DNA of 64,000 bases from an uncultured Flavobacteriales bacterium (GTDB taxonomy: Bacteria; Bacteroidota; Bacteroidia; Flavobacteriales_D; Crocinitomicaceae): positions 1 through 64,000 of the forward strand of contig CAJAII010000064.1 of the NCBI GenBank assembly GCA_903939755.1, in the 5' to 3' direction. This document shows positions 39,666-48,299 of this stretch, one piece after another. The translations under genes were made by a program, and so were the position numbers. The notes under the pieces are model-generated. The model was not told the origin of the DNA. It did no database searches and saw nothing but the letters and a program-made list of their open reading frames with translations. Numbering within the stretch: the first letter of the stretch is position 1; each line of letters opens with the position of its first letter.

Positions 39666-39692
39666 TTGAAAGCTGATAATATTGTAATTTTG
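39666..39692 (+). promoter_or_regulatory. Promoter of recF (TTG-N16-TAATTTTG)
   Basis: TTG at 39666-39668 and TAATTTTG at 39685-39692 are separated by 16 nt; the box ends 6 nt before the recF ATG. The TTG is therefore better read as a -33 element than as a start codon. Confidence 0.55.
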
Positions 39693-39698
39693 ACCTTC

Positions 39699-40811
39699 AT
39701 GCACTTGACCCAATTACACTTATTAAACTTCAAAAATTATGCGGACACGGAAATAACATTTTCGCCCCGTATAAATGGTATTGTTGGAGATAATGGCAGC
39801 GGAAAAACGAACATTTTAGATGCGATACATTACCTCAGCATGTGTAAATCATACCTAAATGTTATTGATCGTCAAAACATAAAATTTGGCGAGCTATTTT
39901 TTTCCATACAAGGAAATTGGAAAGATGGTGAAAATGAATCAAGCGTTCACTGTGCGGTAAAAATAGGAGCTAAAAAAGTTATCAAACGAAATAAAAAAGA
40001 ACACCAACGATTAGCTGATCACATTGGTCTATACCCAGTGGTCTTTATTTCCCCATATGATGGGGACTTAGTGGCTGAAGGAAGTGAATTAAGGAGGCGT
40101 TGGATGGATGGGATCCTAGTTCAAATTGACCGTATTTACTTGGACCAACTCCAACAATATGTGCGCATTTTGGAACAACGCAATGCCTTACTTAAGAACA
40201 TGTATGAACATCGGCTATTTGATGCAGAAAGTGTAGATGCTTGGGACCATCAGCTGGTGATTGCTGGAAATATTATTTATGAAAAAAGAAGTGCTTTTTT
40301 AAAACTATTTATTCCGATTTTTCAAAAATACTACACCATCATAGGAAAAGAAACAGAAGAAGTTGGTTTAGCATATAGATCCCAATTAAATGAAGGGGAA
40401 TTTACCGTTTTACTAAAAGAATCTGCACGTAAAGATGCCTTTTCACATTTCACAAATGTCGGAATACACAAAGATGATTTATTGTTCACACTTAATGGAA
40501 ATCCAGTCAAAAAATTTGGGTCACAAGGTCAACAAAAATCATTTATTATTGCTTTACGATTGGCACAATATGAATGGTTGAAAGTTAACTTAAAAATCAC
40601 ACCCGTACTTCTATTAGATGATATTTTTGACAAATTAGACTTTAAACGAGTTGAAAAACTACTGGAAATTGTGACCGAAGACTTTTTTGGGCAAGTAATT
40701 GTGACCGATACAGACAGAAAAAGAATGGAAAAATTATTTTCTTCTTTAAGCGTTTCAAACAGTATCTTTGAAGTAAATTCTCAGCAAGTAGTTTCTATAC
40801 CAACCGCATAA
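39699..40811 (+). CDS. recF: DNA replication and repair protein RecF
   Basis: This 370-residue SMC-like ATPase loads RecA at gaps with RecO and RecR. The Walker A motif is GDNGSGKT (residues 30-37). The signature region is KKFGSQGQQKSFIIALRLAQYE and Walker B is PVLLLDDIFDKLD. The start at 39699 gives the typical MHLTQLHLLNFKNY N-terminus. A DciA-like gene follows after 4 nt. Confidence 0.94.
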   Translation: MHLTQLHLLNFKNYADTEITFSPRINGIVGDNGSGKTNILDAIHYLSMCKSYLNVIDRQNIKFGELFFSIQGNWKDGENESSVHCAVKIGAKKVIKRNKKEHQRLADHIGLYPVVFISPYDGDLVAEGSELRRRWMDGILVQIDRIYLDQLQQYVRILEQRNALLKNMYEHRLFDAESVDAWDHQLVIAGNIIYEKRSAFLKLFIPIFQKYYTIIGKETEEVGLAYRSQLNEGEFTVLLKESARKDAFSHFTNVGIHKDDLLFTLNGNPVKKFGSQGQQKSFIIALRLAQYEWLKVNLKITPVLLLDDIFDKLDFKRVEKLLEIVTEDFFGQVIVTDTDRKRMEKLFSSLSVSNSIFEVNSQQVVSIPTA

Positions 40812-40815
40812 AACC

Positions 40816-41121
40816 ATGAAATCCTTCGACAAGCGTAGTGCAGACAGCCAGCCATTAAAAGAGGTAATTGATCGGTTTTTAAAAGCCTTTTCCTTAGAAA
40901 ATAAAATGAAAGAAATGGACGTGATTGCTGCCTGGCCAGAGTTAATGGGCAGTGCTGTGGCTTTCAGAACCAAAAGCATCAAAATAAATAATAAGATTCT
41001 TTACCTAGAAATCACCTCATCTGTAATGCGAGAAGAGCTGCTTAATGGAAAGGAAATTATTATCCTTCGAATAAACGAAAAAGCCGGAAAACAGCTCATA
41101 AATGATGTTTGGCTAGGGTAA
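40816..41121 (+). CDS. DUF721 (DciA-like) protein
   Basis: The 101-residue protein matches DUF721: PLKEVIDRFLKAFSLENKMKE then VIAAWPELMGSAVAFRTKSIKI and LYLEITSSVMREELLNGKEIII. DciA proteins help load the replicative helicase in bacteria lacking DnaC/DnaI, and the domain often sits beside recF. It is 4 nt downstream of recF, hence co-transcribed. Confidence 0.82.
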   Translation: MKSFDKRSADSQPLKEVIDRFLKAFSLENKMKEMDVIAAWPELMGSAVAFRTKSIKINNKILYLEITSSVMREELLNGKEIIILRINEKAGKQLINDVWLG

Positions 41122-41142
41122 AAAACCTAAGGAATTTAATTT

Positions 41143-41173
41143 TTGGTATATTAAAAAGAAGAGGCTACCTTTG
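41143..41173 (+). promoter_or_regulatory. Promoter TTG-N20-TACCTTTG, leaderless type
   Basis: TTG (41143-41145) and TACCTTTG (41166-41173) have the ideal 20-nt spacing. The box ends exactly 4 nt before the ATG at 41178, so transcription should begin at or next to the start codon. Confidence 0.7.
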
Positions 41174-41177
41174 CAAA

Positions 41178-41870
41178 ATGAAAACACTAGCTCTTATATT
41201 ATTTTTCTTACTTTCATTAAAGTCAATAAGTTATAGCCAAATTAAAGCAATTTACAATCAGGCCGACTATCCTTTTTGGTTGTATTTGCCATCGGACAGC
41301 ATATTAAAAACAAACCCACCGGTACTTATCTTTTTACATGGAAGAAGTTTATCAGGAACGAATCTTGCCTTGGTTAAGAAATATGGCATCATACATGAAA
41401 TTGAAAATGGAAGAAAAGTTCCGGCAATAGTTATTGCACCGCAAGTACTAGCAGGAAAGGCTTGGGAGCCAAAGAAAATATTATCCGTTCTCCGTTTTGT
41501 TCAAAAAACATTTCAAACCGACACCAACCGCGTTTATGTAGCAGGAATGAGTTTGGGAGGATATGGCACCTTGAACTTTGCTGGCGCTTATCCTGACGTG
41601 GTCACAGCAGGGGTAGCATTATGTGGAGGCGGTAACGTAAAAGATGGATGTAATTTATCGCAAGTCCCTTTATGGATTCAGCATGGAACGTTGGATGAAA
41701 AAGTTCCGATCAGTGAGTCAGAGAAAATTGTAAAGGCTATTAAAAATTGTAATGGCGGCGAAAACCTTAAATACACCCGATTAGTAGGTAAAGATCATGG
41801 AGATTTAGAAAGGATTTTTAGGACTGACGAAATGTATGATTGGTTATTTCAATTCACGAAAGAGAAATAG
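41178..41870 (+). CDS. Secreted alpha/beta hydrolase (esterase family)
   Basis: The 230-residue protein has a signal peptide (MKTLALILFFLLSLKSISYS) and a hydrolase core with oxyanion loop FLHGRSLSG. The nucleophile is Ser125 in GMSLGGYG, the acid Asp173 in HGTLDEKVP and the base His207 in KDHGD. It resembles predicted PHB-depolymerase/dienelactone-hydrolase-type esterases; the substrate is unknown. An in-frame TTG at 41109 is rejected because the promoter lies downstream of it. Confidence 0.85.
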   Translation: MKTLALILFFLLSLKSISYSQIKAIYNQADYPFWLYLPSDSILKTNPPVLIFLHGRSLSGTNLALVKKYGIIHEIENGRKVPAIVIAPQVLAGKAWEPKKILSVLRFVQKTFQTDTNRVYVAGMSLGGYGTLNFAGAYPDVVTAGVALCGGGNVKDGCNLSQVPLWIQHGTLDEKVPISESEKIVKAIKNCNGGENLKYTRLVGKDHGDLERIFRTDEMYDWLFQFTKEK

Positions 41871-41914
41871 TCATTACTAACTTACTGATCCTTTTTTTTA
41901 AATAATTTTCAAAA

Positions 41915-42892
41915 TTGAATATTCGTCAATTGCTCATAATTATTGCTTTATTACTTGTAAAGCAGGGCTATTCTCAAGAAGTAACAAATTATACCCTGAT
42001 TGATAATTGGGCCGTTCTCCCTACAAATTTACCCAAAAACCTTCTGAATACCATTCACGATAGTACGCTATTTGAATCCATCGATGTGTTTTATGTCTAC
42101 CCTACTCTATTAACAGATCCAAAAGATCCTCGATGGAATATTAATATTCAGGATTCCGCACATCGAAAAGACGTGCTGGATTTTGCCGTTAAATTTCAAG
42201 CGAGTGCTTGGGCCGAATCAGGTCGAATGTATGTACCCTATTATCAGCAAGCGCATATCCGGTCCTACGACAGTTTAGAAAACAGAGGGCGAGACGCCTT
42301 ATTATTTGCCTATGCAGACATAAAAGCGGCATTTGCATATTACCTAAAGAATTACAATCATGGCAGAGGAATAATTTTGGCCGGACATAGCCAAGGATCA
42401 ACCCACATTGATTTATTGTTAAAAGATTTTTTTGATGGCAAGGCACTTCAAAAACAACTAGTGGTCGCCTACCTACCGGGAATTGGAATACCAACCGATG
42501 AATTCAAGGCTATTCCTTTCATGATCAATGCTAAATCAACAGGAGGATTTGTTACTTGGAACACTTTCAAGAAGAAAATTAATACTGAAAAATACGACAA
42601 ATGGTATTCAGGAAAAGCCGTAGTCAATCCAATCACTTGGGACTTAAGCTCAATTAGTAAAAAAAGCCAGCAGAAAGGATTTTATTACAACAATGGGAAA
42701 AAATACAAGCATGTTTTTCAAACAGAACTCATTTCTGGAGGGCTTGTTTTGTCGAAGCTAAAATTCCCTTTCAATATTGCCGCATGGAAAATGAATGACT
42801 TTCATATTGGTGACGTTAACCTTTTTTGGGAAAATATTCGTCAAAATTCAAAAGAGAGAGGCCAGGAATGGGTGTTAAAAAACACGCCATAA
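41915..42892 (+). CDS. Secreted DUF3089 alpha/beta hydrolase
   Basis: The 325-residue protein has a hydrophobic leader (NIRQLLIIIALLLVKQGYSQ), the DUF3089 segment DVFYVYPTLLTDPKD and the nucleophile elbow ILAGHSQGSTH with Ser159. DUF3089 proteins are lipase-like hydrolases of unknown substrate. No ATG is available at the N-terminus; the TTG at 41915 begins the signal peptide directly. It is convergent with the DUF5916 gene (5-nt gap). Confidence 0.82.
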   Translation: MNIRQLLIIIALLLVKQGYSQEVTNYTLIDNWAVLPTNLPKNLLNTIHDSTLFESIDVFYVYPTLLTDPKDPRWNINIQDSAHRKDVLDFAVKFQASAWAESGRMYVPYYQQAHIRSYDSLENRGRDALLFAYADIKAAFAYYLKNYNHGRGIILAGHSQGSTHIDLLLKDFFDGKALQKQLVVAYLPGIGIPTDEFKAIPFMINAKSTGGFVTWNTFKKKINTEKYDKWYSGKAVVNPITWDLSSISKKSQQKGFYYNNGKKYKHVFQTELISGGLVLSKLKFPFNIAAWKMNDFHIGDVNLFWENIRQNSKERGQEWVLKNTP

Positions 42893-42897
42893 AACAA

Positions 42898-45321
42898 CTA
42901 CTTCTTCTTTTTCTTTATGTTTTGAGCATCCAACCAATAAATGAGTTTAAAAGACAAGCTATTCATTGGTCCCTGTTGAATTGTTTTGGAAAGGTTATAA
43001 ATGTATGATTCAGCTACGAACTTGTCACTTTGAAAAATTGAATTTTTCCATACTATATTTATTTCACTACCTGGAAGAAAAACCCATCGATAAACGAAAT
43101 CAATGGTAAAAGCATTGAAATTTACATTGTATGCCGCTTGACCATCTATATCCAAGCCATTAAAAGGGATTGAAGTTAAACTTCCGTCTTGATTCAATTC
43201 AAAAAAGTTATTATAAGCTAAGGTAGAGCGATAATGCCTTAATCTAAAAGTAATATTCATTCGATTCGTTATCGTATAATCTATACCGATGGTATTTGTA
43301 GTATTAATTCTATTTCTTGAGCCGTAAAGGATTCCAGTAAAAGAAGTATCTGCTGGAGCACCAAAGGGAACAGCGAAACCTAAATAATTAACTTGAAATC
43401 CTTGTTCCCAATTGTATTTTAAAAACAAATGGTTAGATAAGCGAAAGCGTAGCCCAATATTATATTCATATTCACGCCAATTATCAGCATTAACTATGTA
43501 ATACCCACCACCCGCATCTAGTGCTACCTTTTTTTGGTAATTACTAGAAAACCAAGTAGAAAACCCATAAAAAGAAGGAATCGCAAAATAATATCCGGGT
43601 GTTCTAGGCTCAAAATAATCATATCCTTTAACCGGTGATACATACGACTCTACACCAAAAGCGTTAAAATTTTTCGTGACGGCGAACGTCCTTAGATTAA
43701 ACCCAAAACTTGTAAAAACATCCGGATTGTAAAGTCGGTTATAATTTAAATCGACGGATGAAACGGCCTTAATAAAACTTCCAAAAGGCTTTAAAATTCG
43801 ATAAGAAAAAGATGCTGATGAGATTTTGCGATTATTATTTTGATTGTACCCTAAATCATTTGGGTCGTAGGTGTCTGATTCTTCAAAGTACGAAGCAGAA
43901 TAAACAATAGCCCCTCTTTGCTTTCCTGCCCACAAGCCCCAGTTATGACCCGTAGAGGTGCTATCTAAAAAAAACTTGTTTGACAAAGCCGTTGAGCCAC
44001 CCACATAGTAATTATTATCCTTGGTATTTAACATTGTTTTTAGGGAACTCACATTGGCATCATAAAAAGAACCAGCCCTAGTTACATTGGTATTGGTGAA
44101 ATTAATGTAGCTATTGTTTTTTAGATTTTGATCTAAAACAAAGACATTAAAATTACTTAAAGGCGAAACTAAGACCTCTCTTTCCGCTAAGGTTGATTGA
44201 TTAATGGCAGTGGCAAATTGAGGTGCCGTAATCCCATTAAAAACACCAATTCCTAAACCAGATTTGGTTCGGCCGCTTAATTTAGTAGCATTGTATAATT
44301 GAGTGGCAGAAGGGACAGACGATAAGCGCTCATTGGAAAGCAAAAGATTATTAAGCACAGCACCTGGAGCCTGAATACCAATACGCCGACTATAGAACAA
44401 ACCTGATTTGTTAAATAGTTCAGTACCTTCGGTGAAAAATTGCCTGTTTTCATTAAATTGAATTTCAAAAGGCGTTAAATTTAACACCTGATTATCAAAC
44501 ACAACTTGGCCAAAATCAGGAATCAAGGTGACGTCCAAAGTGAAGGCGTCATTAATTCCGTATTTGATATCTAAACCGCCATTTATAGATTGAGAAGTGA
44601 TCCCTGATTCATTGCTTAAATAGGCAGAAACATAGGGCATTAAAGCCAATCGCAAAGGAGGATTAATACCACTAACACCTGTAACTTCACCACTTTCAAG
44701 TAAGTAATTTTCTAAGTCGGGATTAACAATCGACCAAGTAGAAAGCTCCCGTTTTCGACTAATTTGTCTGGAAAAATTAATCCCCCAATTTTGGACCTCT
44801 TTCTCAGGAAAGCGAATCGCAGAATACGGAATCCGAATTTCTACCTGCCACGCTTCATTTAAAACTTTAACAGCGCTGTTCCAAATCAAATTTAATTGTT
44901 CATTGTAAGCGCCTTCTGTAATTTTTGCATCTAACTGCACCCCTTTACTCGTTATACCAAAACAAAAACCATTTAAGTTATCGTTATAAGTATCAAGAAA
45001 AATAGCAAAAATATCCGCATTTGGACTATTATCGTCTCTTGCCGAAAAGACATTTGAAATAGAATCTGGATGATCGTGACAAATTGCTGCAAAATAGACA
45101 GCATCAGAAGAATAAGCAATAGCTACTTTCGTATGCTGGGATGATTTCACTCCAGGATTCGGACTTATTTGTGTAAAACCCTCTACAAAGTTCGCCGTTA
45201 ACCAAAATGACTCCTCCAAATTTCCATCCACGACAATTTTGTCATTTGTTCTATTGGCCTGTATTTCTTGTGCGTAGATAACACAAGTAATAAAAGAAGG
45301 CAGTAATAGAAACCATTTCAT
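42898..45321 (-). CDS. DUF5916 outer-membrane protein with CBM9-like domain
   Basis: The 807-residue protein has a signal peptide (to VIYAQ), an N-terminal carbohydrate-binding family 9-like domain (KIVVDGNLEESFW ... AVYFAAICHDHPDSI ... DIFAIFLDTYND, about 25-200) and a long DUF5916 beta-barrel region to the C-terminus (FDNQVLNLTPFEIQFNENRQFFTEG, then many barrel strands). Members are found throughout Bacteroidota, with no settled function. A -7 box ends 4 nt before the ATG. Confidence 0.85.
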   Translation of the reverse strand: MKWFLLLPSFITCVIYAQEIQANRTNDKIVVDGNLEESFWLTANFVEGFTQISPNPGVKSSQHTKVAIAYSSDAVYFAAICHDHPDSISNVFSARDDNSPNADIFAIFLDTYNDNLNGFCFGITSKGVQLDAKITEGAYNEQLNLIWNSAVKVLNEAWQVEIRIPYSAIRFPEKEVQNWGINFSRQISRKRELSTWSIVNPDLENYLLESGEVTGVSGINPPLRLALMPYVSAYLSNESGITSQSINGGLDIKYGINDAFTLDVTLIPDFGQVVFDNQVLNLTPFEIQFNENRQFFTEGTELFNKSGLFYSRRIGIQAPGAVLNNLLLSNERLSSVPSATQLYNATKLSGRTKSGLGIGVFNGITAPQFATAINQSTLAEREVLVSPLSNFNVFVLDQNLKNNSYINFTNTNVTRAGSFYDANVSSLKTMLNTKDNNYYVGGSTALSNKFFLDSTSTGHNWGLWAGKQRGAIVYSASYFEESDTYDPNDLGYNQNNNRKISSASFSYRILKPFGSFIKAVSSVDLNYNRLYNPDVFTSFGFNLRTFAVTKNFNAFGVESYVSPVKGYDYFEPRTPGYYFAIPSFYGFSTWFSSNYQKKVALDAGGGYYIVNADNWREYEYNIGLRFRLSNHLFLKYNWEQGFQVNYLGFAVPFGAPADTSFTGILYGSRNRINTTNTIGIDYTITNRMNITFRLRHYRSTLAYNNFFELNQDGSLTSIPFNGLDIDGQAAYNVNFNAFTIDFVYRWVFLPGSEINIVWKNSIFQSDKFVAESYIYNLSKTIQQGPMNSLSFKLIYWLDAQNIKKKKK

Positions 45322-45325
45322 GGCA

Positions 45326-45333
45326 CAAAAATA
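45326..45333 (-). promoter_or_regulatory. Promoter -7 box abutting the DUF5916 gene
   Basis: TATTTTTG on the minus strand ends 4 nt before the ATG at 45321. Confidence 0.5.
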
Positions 45334-45524
45334 CGCTAGATTTTATTATTGATTTAAAACAATTAGCTTTTAATCGCCTATTTGAATAAATTAATGCTTG
45401 GAATTATTTATTTCAATTCATACATAAAGAGTAACCTAAACCCACTTAATTGTTTAATGAGACGGAAAACAAACTATTTAGCGTAGTTTACACCTTCAAT
45501 TATACATCTTTAAAACAAATCAAC

Positions 45525-46274
45525 ATGAGACAACTTTGCACGAGCATTTTCAGCTTACTTATTATAAGCATGAATGCACAGAATAACATGGAAGTATATT
45601 TCGATTATAATAGTTCCGCCTTAACTAGCCAAACAAAATTAACCTTAAGCAAGCTGGACCTTACAAAAATTGATGTGTTGGGAATATACGGTTATACCGA
45701 TACAATTGGAAGTGTGGCGTTCAATACAAAGTTAGCGGGTCAACGTATTAAAGCCGTTTGCGAATACATCAAAGTGACCAACCCAATAGCCAATGAAAAA
45801 GCGAACATAGGGGAACTTTTTGATTATGCTCCGTTGGATAAAGACAACCGCAAAGTAGTTATCGAAACGAAAGCTAAAACAGTGGAGGCCAAATCATTTG
45901 AGGACAACCTAAAAAACGCAAAGATCGGAGATGTAATTGTCATGAAATCCTTGAATTATGAGCCTGGCCTTGCCATTTTATTACCCGAATCTACGCCACT
46001 TTTAGATGAGTTATATAATCAAATGGCACAGAATAAAAAGCTTGTAATTCAGATTCAAGGACATATTTGTTGCGCAGATAATGACTCTAGTAATTTATCG
46101 AGAGATCGTGCCAAACTTGTTTATGATTTTTTAATCCAAAAAGGAATTACAAAAAGCAGGATGAGTTATAGAGGATTTGGCGTTACCAAACCATTTTATC
46201 CAATCCCTGAAAACAACGACGAAGAAAGAATAGCAAACCGGCGAGTTGAGATTAAAATAGTAAGTAATAAATAA
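45525..46274 (+). CDS. Protein with two OmpA-like domains
   Basis: The 249-residue protein has a signal peptide (MRQLCTSIFSLLIISMNAQ) and no beta-barrel. Residues 20-115 form a first, shortened OmpA-like unit (VYFDYNSSALTSQTKLTL, IYGYTDTIGSVAFNTKLAGQR). Residues 125-249 form a standard one (LPESTPLLDELYNQM, IQIQGHICC, LSRDRAKLVYDFL, NRRVEIKI). Such domains bind peptidoglycan non-covalently. The ATG at 45525 starts the signal peptide; an upstream TTG frame (45450) adds an implausible extension. Confidence 0.8.
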   Translation: MRQLCTSIFSLLIISMNAQNNMEVYFDYNSSALTSQTKLTLSKLDLTKIDVLGIYGYTDTIGSVAFNTKLAGQRIKAVCEYIKVTNPIANEKANIGELFDYAPLDKDNRKVVIETKAKTVEAKSFEDNLKNAKIGDVIVMKSLNYEPGLAILLPESTPLLDELYNQMAQNKKLVIQIQGHICCADNDSSNLSRDRAKLVYDFLIQKGITKSRMSYRGFGVTKPFYPIPENNDEERIANRRVEIKIVSNK

Positions 46275-46335
46275 CCGTAAGAAAGCAAGGTAGAAATTTC
46301 AAAAAAATAATCTTAGATAAACAAAAAAATCAAGT

Positions 46336-46343
46336 TAAATTTG
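46336..46343 (+). promoter_or_regulatory. Promoter -7 box abutting the DUF493 gene
   Basis: TAAATTTG ends 4 nt before the GTG start at 46348. Confidence 0.45.
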
Positions 46344-46347
46344 CCTT

Positions 46348-46611
46348 GTGGAAACATTCGATACACTTCGCGAACAGTTGGAATTATTGGATTGGCCCAA
46401 TGTTTATTTATTCAAGTTTATTATTCCCAATGATCAAAAGATAATCGCCCAAGTTTCGGCTTTTTTCGATGAAAACACAGAAATTAAATTTCAGCCATCT
46501 GGCAAGGGAAATTACACCAGCATCAGCGTAAAAACAGTTATGTTGAGCGTAGATGAAATCATAACTATATATCAACAAGCTAGTGCCATAAAAGGCGTAA
46601 TATCATTATAA
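46348..46611 (+). CDS. DUF493 (YbeD-like) small protein
   Basis: The 87-residue protein resembles DUF493/YbeD: WPNVYLFKFIIPNDQKII, a central KFQPSGKGNYTSISVKTVMLSVDEIITIYQQ and a terminal VKG-VISL-type strand. The fold is a small ferredoxin-like alpha/beta domain; function is unknown. The start codon is GTG, supported by the -7 box placement. It abuts the next gene with no gap. Confidence 0.75.
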   Translation: METFDTLREQLELLDWPNVYLFKFIIPNDQKIIAQVSAFFDENTEIKFQPSGKGNYTSISVKTVMLSVDEIITIYQQASAIKGVISL

Positions 46612-46992
46612 ATGCACCCATACCTCATCCTAAAAGACATTCTTTTTTATTCTTTCATCATCCTTTTTATTATCATTCTTTACCGTTTATTGATTAAACG
46701 GTTAAGTCGAGGACGATACGTACAAGAGCATTTTTGTGTGCTATATCCCTTAGATATCAACCCATCATCTGGCGAAATACCATTCTATTTTACGACAGAA
46801 TTAGTTAAGACTATTCGTTTAACTATAGAAAATGATACGGAAACAATTAAAGAATTAGCTAACCAAGAATTTGGAATTGGTGGCCACATCATTCGATTTG
46901 ATACTACAACTTTACCTAATGGCTTGTACTTTTATTGTTTAAAGACAGACATACAAGAAACTAAAAAGAAATTCAGAATCACGAATTCTTAA
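46612..46992 (+). CDS. Single-helix membrane protein, unknown
   Basis: The 126-residue protein has one membrane helix (about 8-24, YSFIILFIIILYRLLI), a basic stretch KRLSRGRY, then a beta-rich ~85-residue domain ending TTLPNGLYFYCLKTDIQETKKKFRI. The end resembles an Ig-like strand pair. No family is recognised. It starts directly after the DUF493 stop, and its stop overlaps the convergent gene by 4 nt. Confidence 0.6.
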   Translation: MHPYLILKDILFYSFIILFIIILYRLLIKRLSRGRYVQEHFCVLYPLDINPSSGEIPFYFTTELVKTIRLTIENDTETIKELANQEFGIGGHIIRFDTTTLPNGLYFYCLKTDIQETKKKFRITNS

Positions 46993-47702
46993 CCCTCCTT
47001 ATTCTTTTTCGGTTTTTTCATCTTTATTTTAGTCCTTCCTTTGTTGATGCTGTACCGTTTTTTACTGAATTCACTTTTCTTCGACCCGATGGTCTCAAAG
47101 CGAAAGACAAGTCCTGCGCTATGTTGCATGTAATTAGACTTGCCCATGAAAGGAGAAGTTAAACCAAATTTCCCACCAGTTTGTAATTGTAAACCCACCG
47201 ACTTAGAAAACCAGAAATTACACCCTAACATTACATTAAGTGTCGGAGTTATTGGGGCAACAAAAGAATCATCGCGATTTCGGATACTCATCCCTAAGCC
47301 AGCAGAAACATAAGGATCAATCGTTCCTGACTTCAACAATTTATAGAATGAATATTTAAGATTAACATCGGTTGCTAAAAAAACACCAGTTTTCCCTAAT
47401 TGCATATTTACCAATTTATTGGCATTGTATTGATTAAATGCCATTGCAAGCTCACAACTCCATCCGTTATAGATATATCTATCGACAAAGATCCTTGAAG
47501 GGTATAAATTATAATGCCAATTTTCTGGTGAATAAAAAGCCCCTGCATTGCCATCATCATCCAACGCATTCCAACCAAAACCAACCATCCATTTGTAACT
47601 ATTGTCCTCTGTAAGTTTTTTTATTGGCTGCGCCATAAATTGTAAGGACATTGTCAAAAATAAAATGACGAATAACCCTTTTAAGCTGATTATTTTTTTC
47701 AT
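46989..47702 (-). CDS. Outer-membrane beta-barrel protein with basic tail
   Basis: The 237-residue protein has a signal peptide (MKKIISLKGLFVILFLTMSLQFMAQ) and an eight-strand-type barrel (YKWMVGFGWNALDDDG, TDVNLKYSFYKLL, DPYVSAGLGMSIRNRD, SAGLVFRFE). The last ~30 residues are lysine/arginine-rich (KKRYSINKGRTKIKMKKPKKNK), unusual for a barrel C-terminus. The ATG at 47702 is preferred; the TTG two codons upstream overlaps the -7 box. Confidence 0.72.
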   Translation of the reverse strand: MKKIISLKGLFVILFLTMSLQFMAQPIKKLTEDNSYKWMVGFGWNALDDDGNAGAFYSPENWHYNLYPSRIFVDRYIYNGWSCELAMAFNQYNANKLVNMQLGKTGVFLATDVNLKYSFYKLLKSGTIDPYVSAGLGMSIRNRDDSFVAPITPTLNVMLGCNFWFSKSVGLQLQTGGKFGLTSPFMGKSNYMQHSAGLVFRFETIGSKKSEFSKKRYSINKGRTKIKMKKPKKNKEG

Positions 47703-47707
47703 AAGCA

Positions 47708-47715
47708 CAAATTTA
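47708..47715 (-). promoter_or_regulatory. Promoter -7 box of the beta-barrel gene
   Basis: TAAATTTG on the minus strand ends 5 nt before the ATG at 47702; a TTG lies 15 nt further upstream. Confidence 0.5.
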
Positions 47716-47846
47716 ACTAAAATATTTACTCAAAAACACATCCTAGAAACAAGATAATAAATTCAAGATGCGAGGATACCGTATAATAATCTTAAGAGAA
47801 TAATTTATTAACCAATTGGTTACTAAATTTAGCAGATATAAATAAG

Positions 47847-47854
47847 TATTTTTG
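47847..47854 (+). promoter_or_regulatory. Promoter -7 box of the IPExxxVDY-pyk unit
   Basis: TATTTTTG ends 4 nt before the ATG at 47859. Confidence 0.5.
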
Positions 47855-47858
47855 TAGC

Positions 47859-48296
47859 ATGGCAGAGAAAGTGAAAAGATATCTATTAGAGAACGATCCT
47901 GTGGAGACCTTTGAATTTATCGGTATATGTACTGCGCAAAGTGATTTTCGCTTGGCATGGCAATTAAATACTCGCTTTACTATTTTTTTGGAGAAAAGCA
48001 ATGAATTGATTGAAGTCCCAATAAAAAAAACAAAAGAATTTGATCGATATAATTTTTATTCCTACCATGATCGACAAAATTTAATTTCGTACTTTTTAAT
48101 CCGCAATAAGCAAGAGGGACATATTTTGTTATCGGAAAAACCAAGCATCGATTATTTTTTAATCCTGCAAGAAAATTATATTTTAGAGCCTCAAGATATT
48201 ATTGATGAATTGCGCAAGATGGACAGTATAATCGCTGCTTTTGCATTTTCAAGTGATGAATTTCACTTGTCGGAATACCTAATTTTTGAAAAATAA
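47859..48296 (+). CDS. IPExxxVDY-family protein
   Basis: The 145-residue cytoplasmic protein carries the family's late motif in variant form, LSEKPSIDYFLIL, and the N-terminal FIGICTAQSDFRLAWQLN. The family is named for that motif; its function is unknown. In Flavobacteria it typically precedes pyruvate kinase, as here (3-nt gap), so a role tied to glycolysis is possible but unproven. Confidence 0.75.
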   Translation: MAEKVKRYLLENDPVETFEFIGICTAQSDFRLAWQLNTRFTIFLEKSNELIEVPIKKTKEFDRYNFYSYHDRQNLISYFLIRNKQEGHILLSEKPSIDYFLILQENYILEPQDIIDELRKMDSIIAAFAFSSDEFHLSEYLIFEK

Positions 48297-48299
48297 TAC

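Noticed and set aside
41109..41177. N-terminal extension of the esterase from a TTG
   Set aside because: The ideal promoter at 41143-41173 lies inside the extension, and the signal peptide starts at 41178.
45450..45524. N-terminal extension of the OmpA-domain protein from a TTG
   Set aside because: A clear signal peptide begins at the ATG at 45525; the 25 extra residues would bury it.
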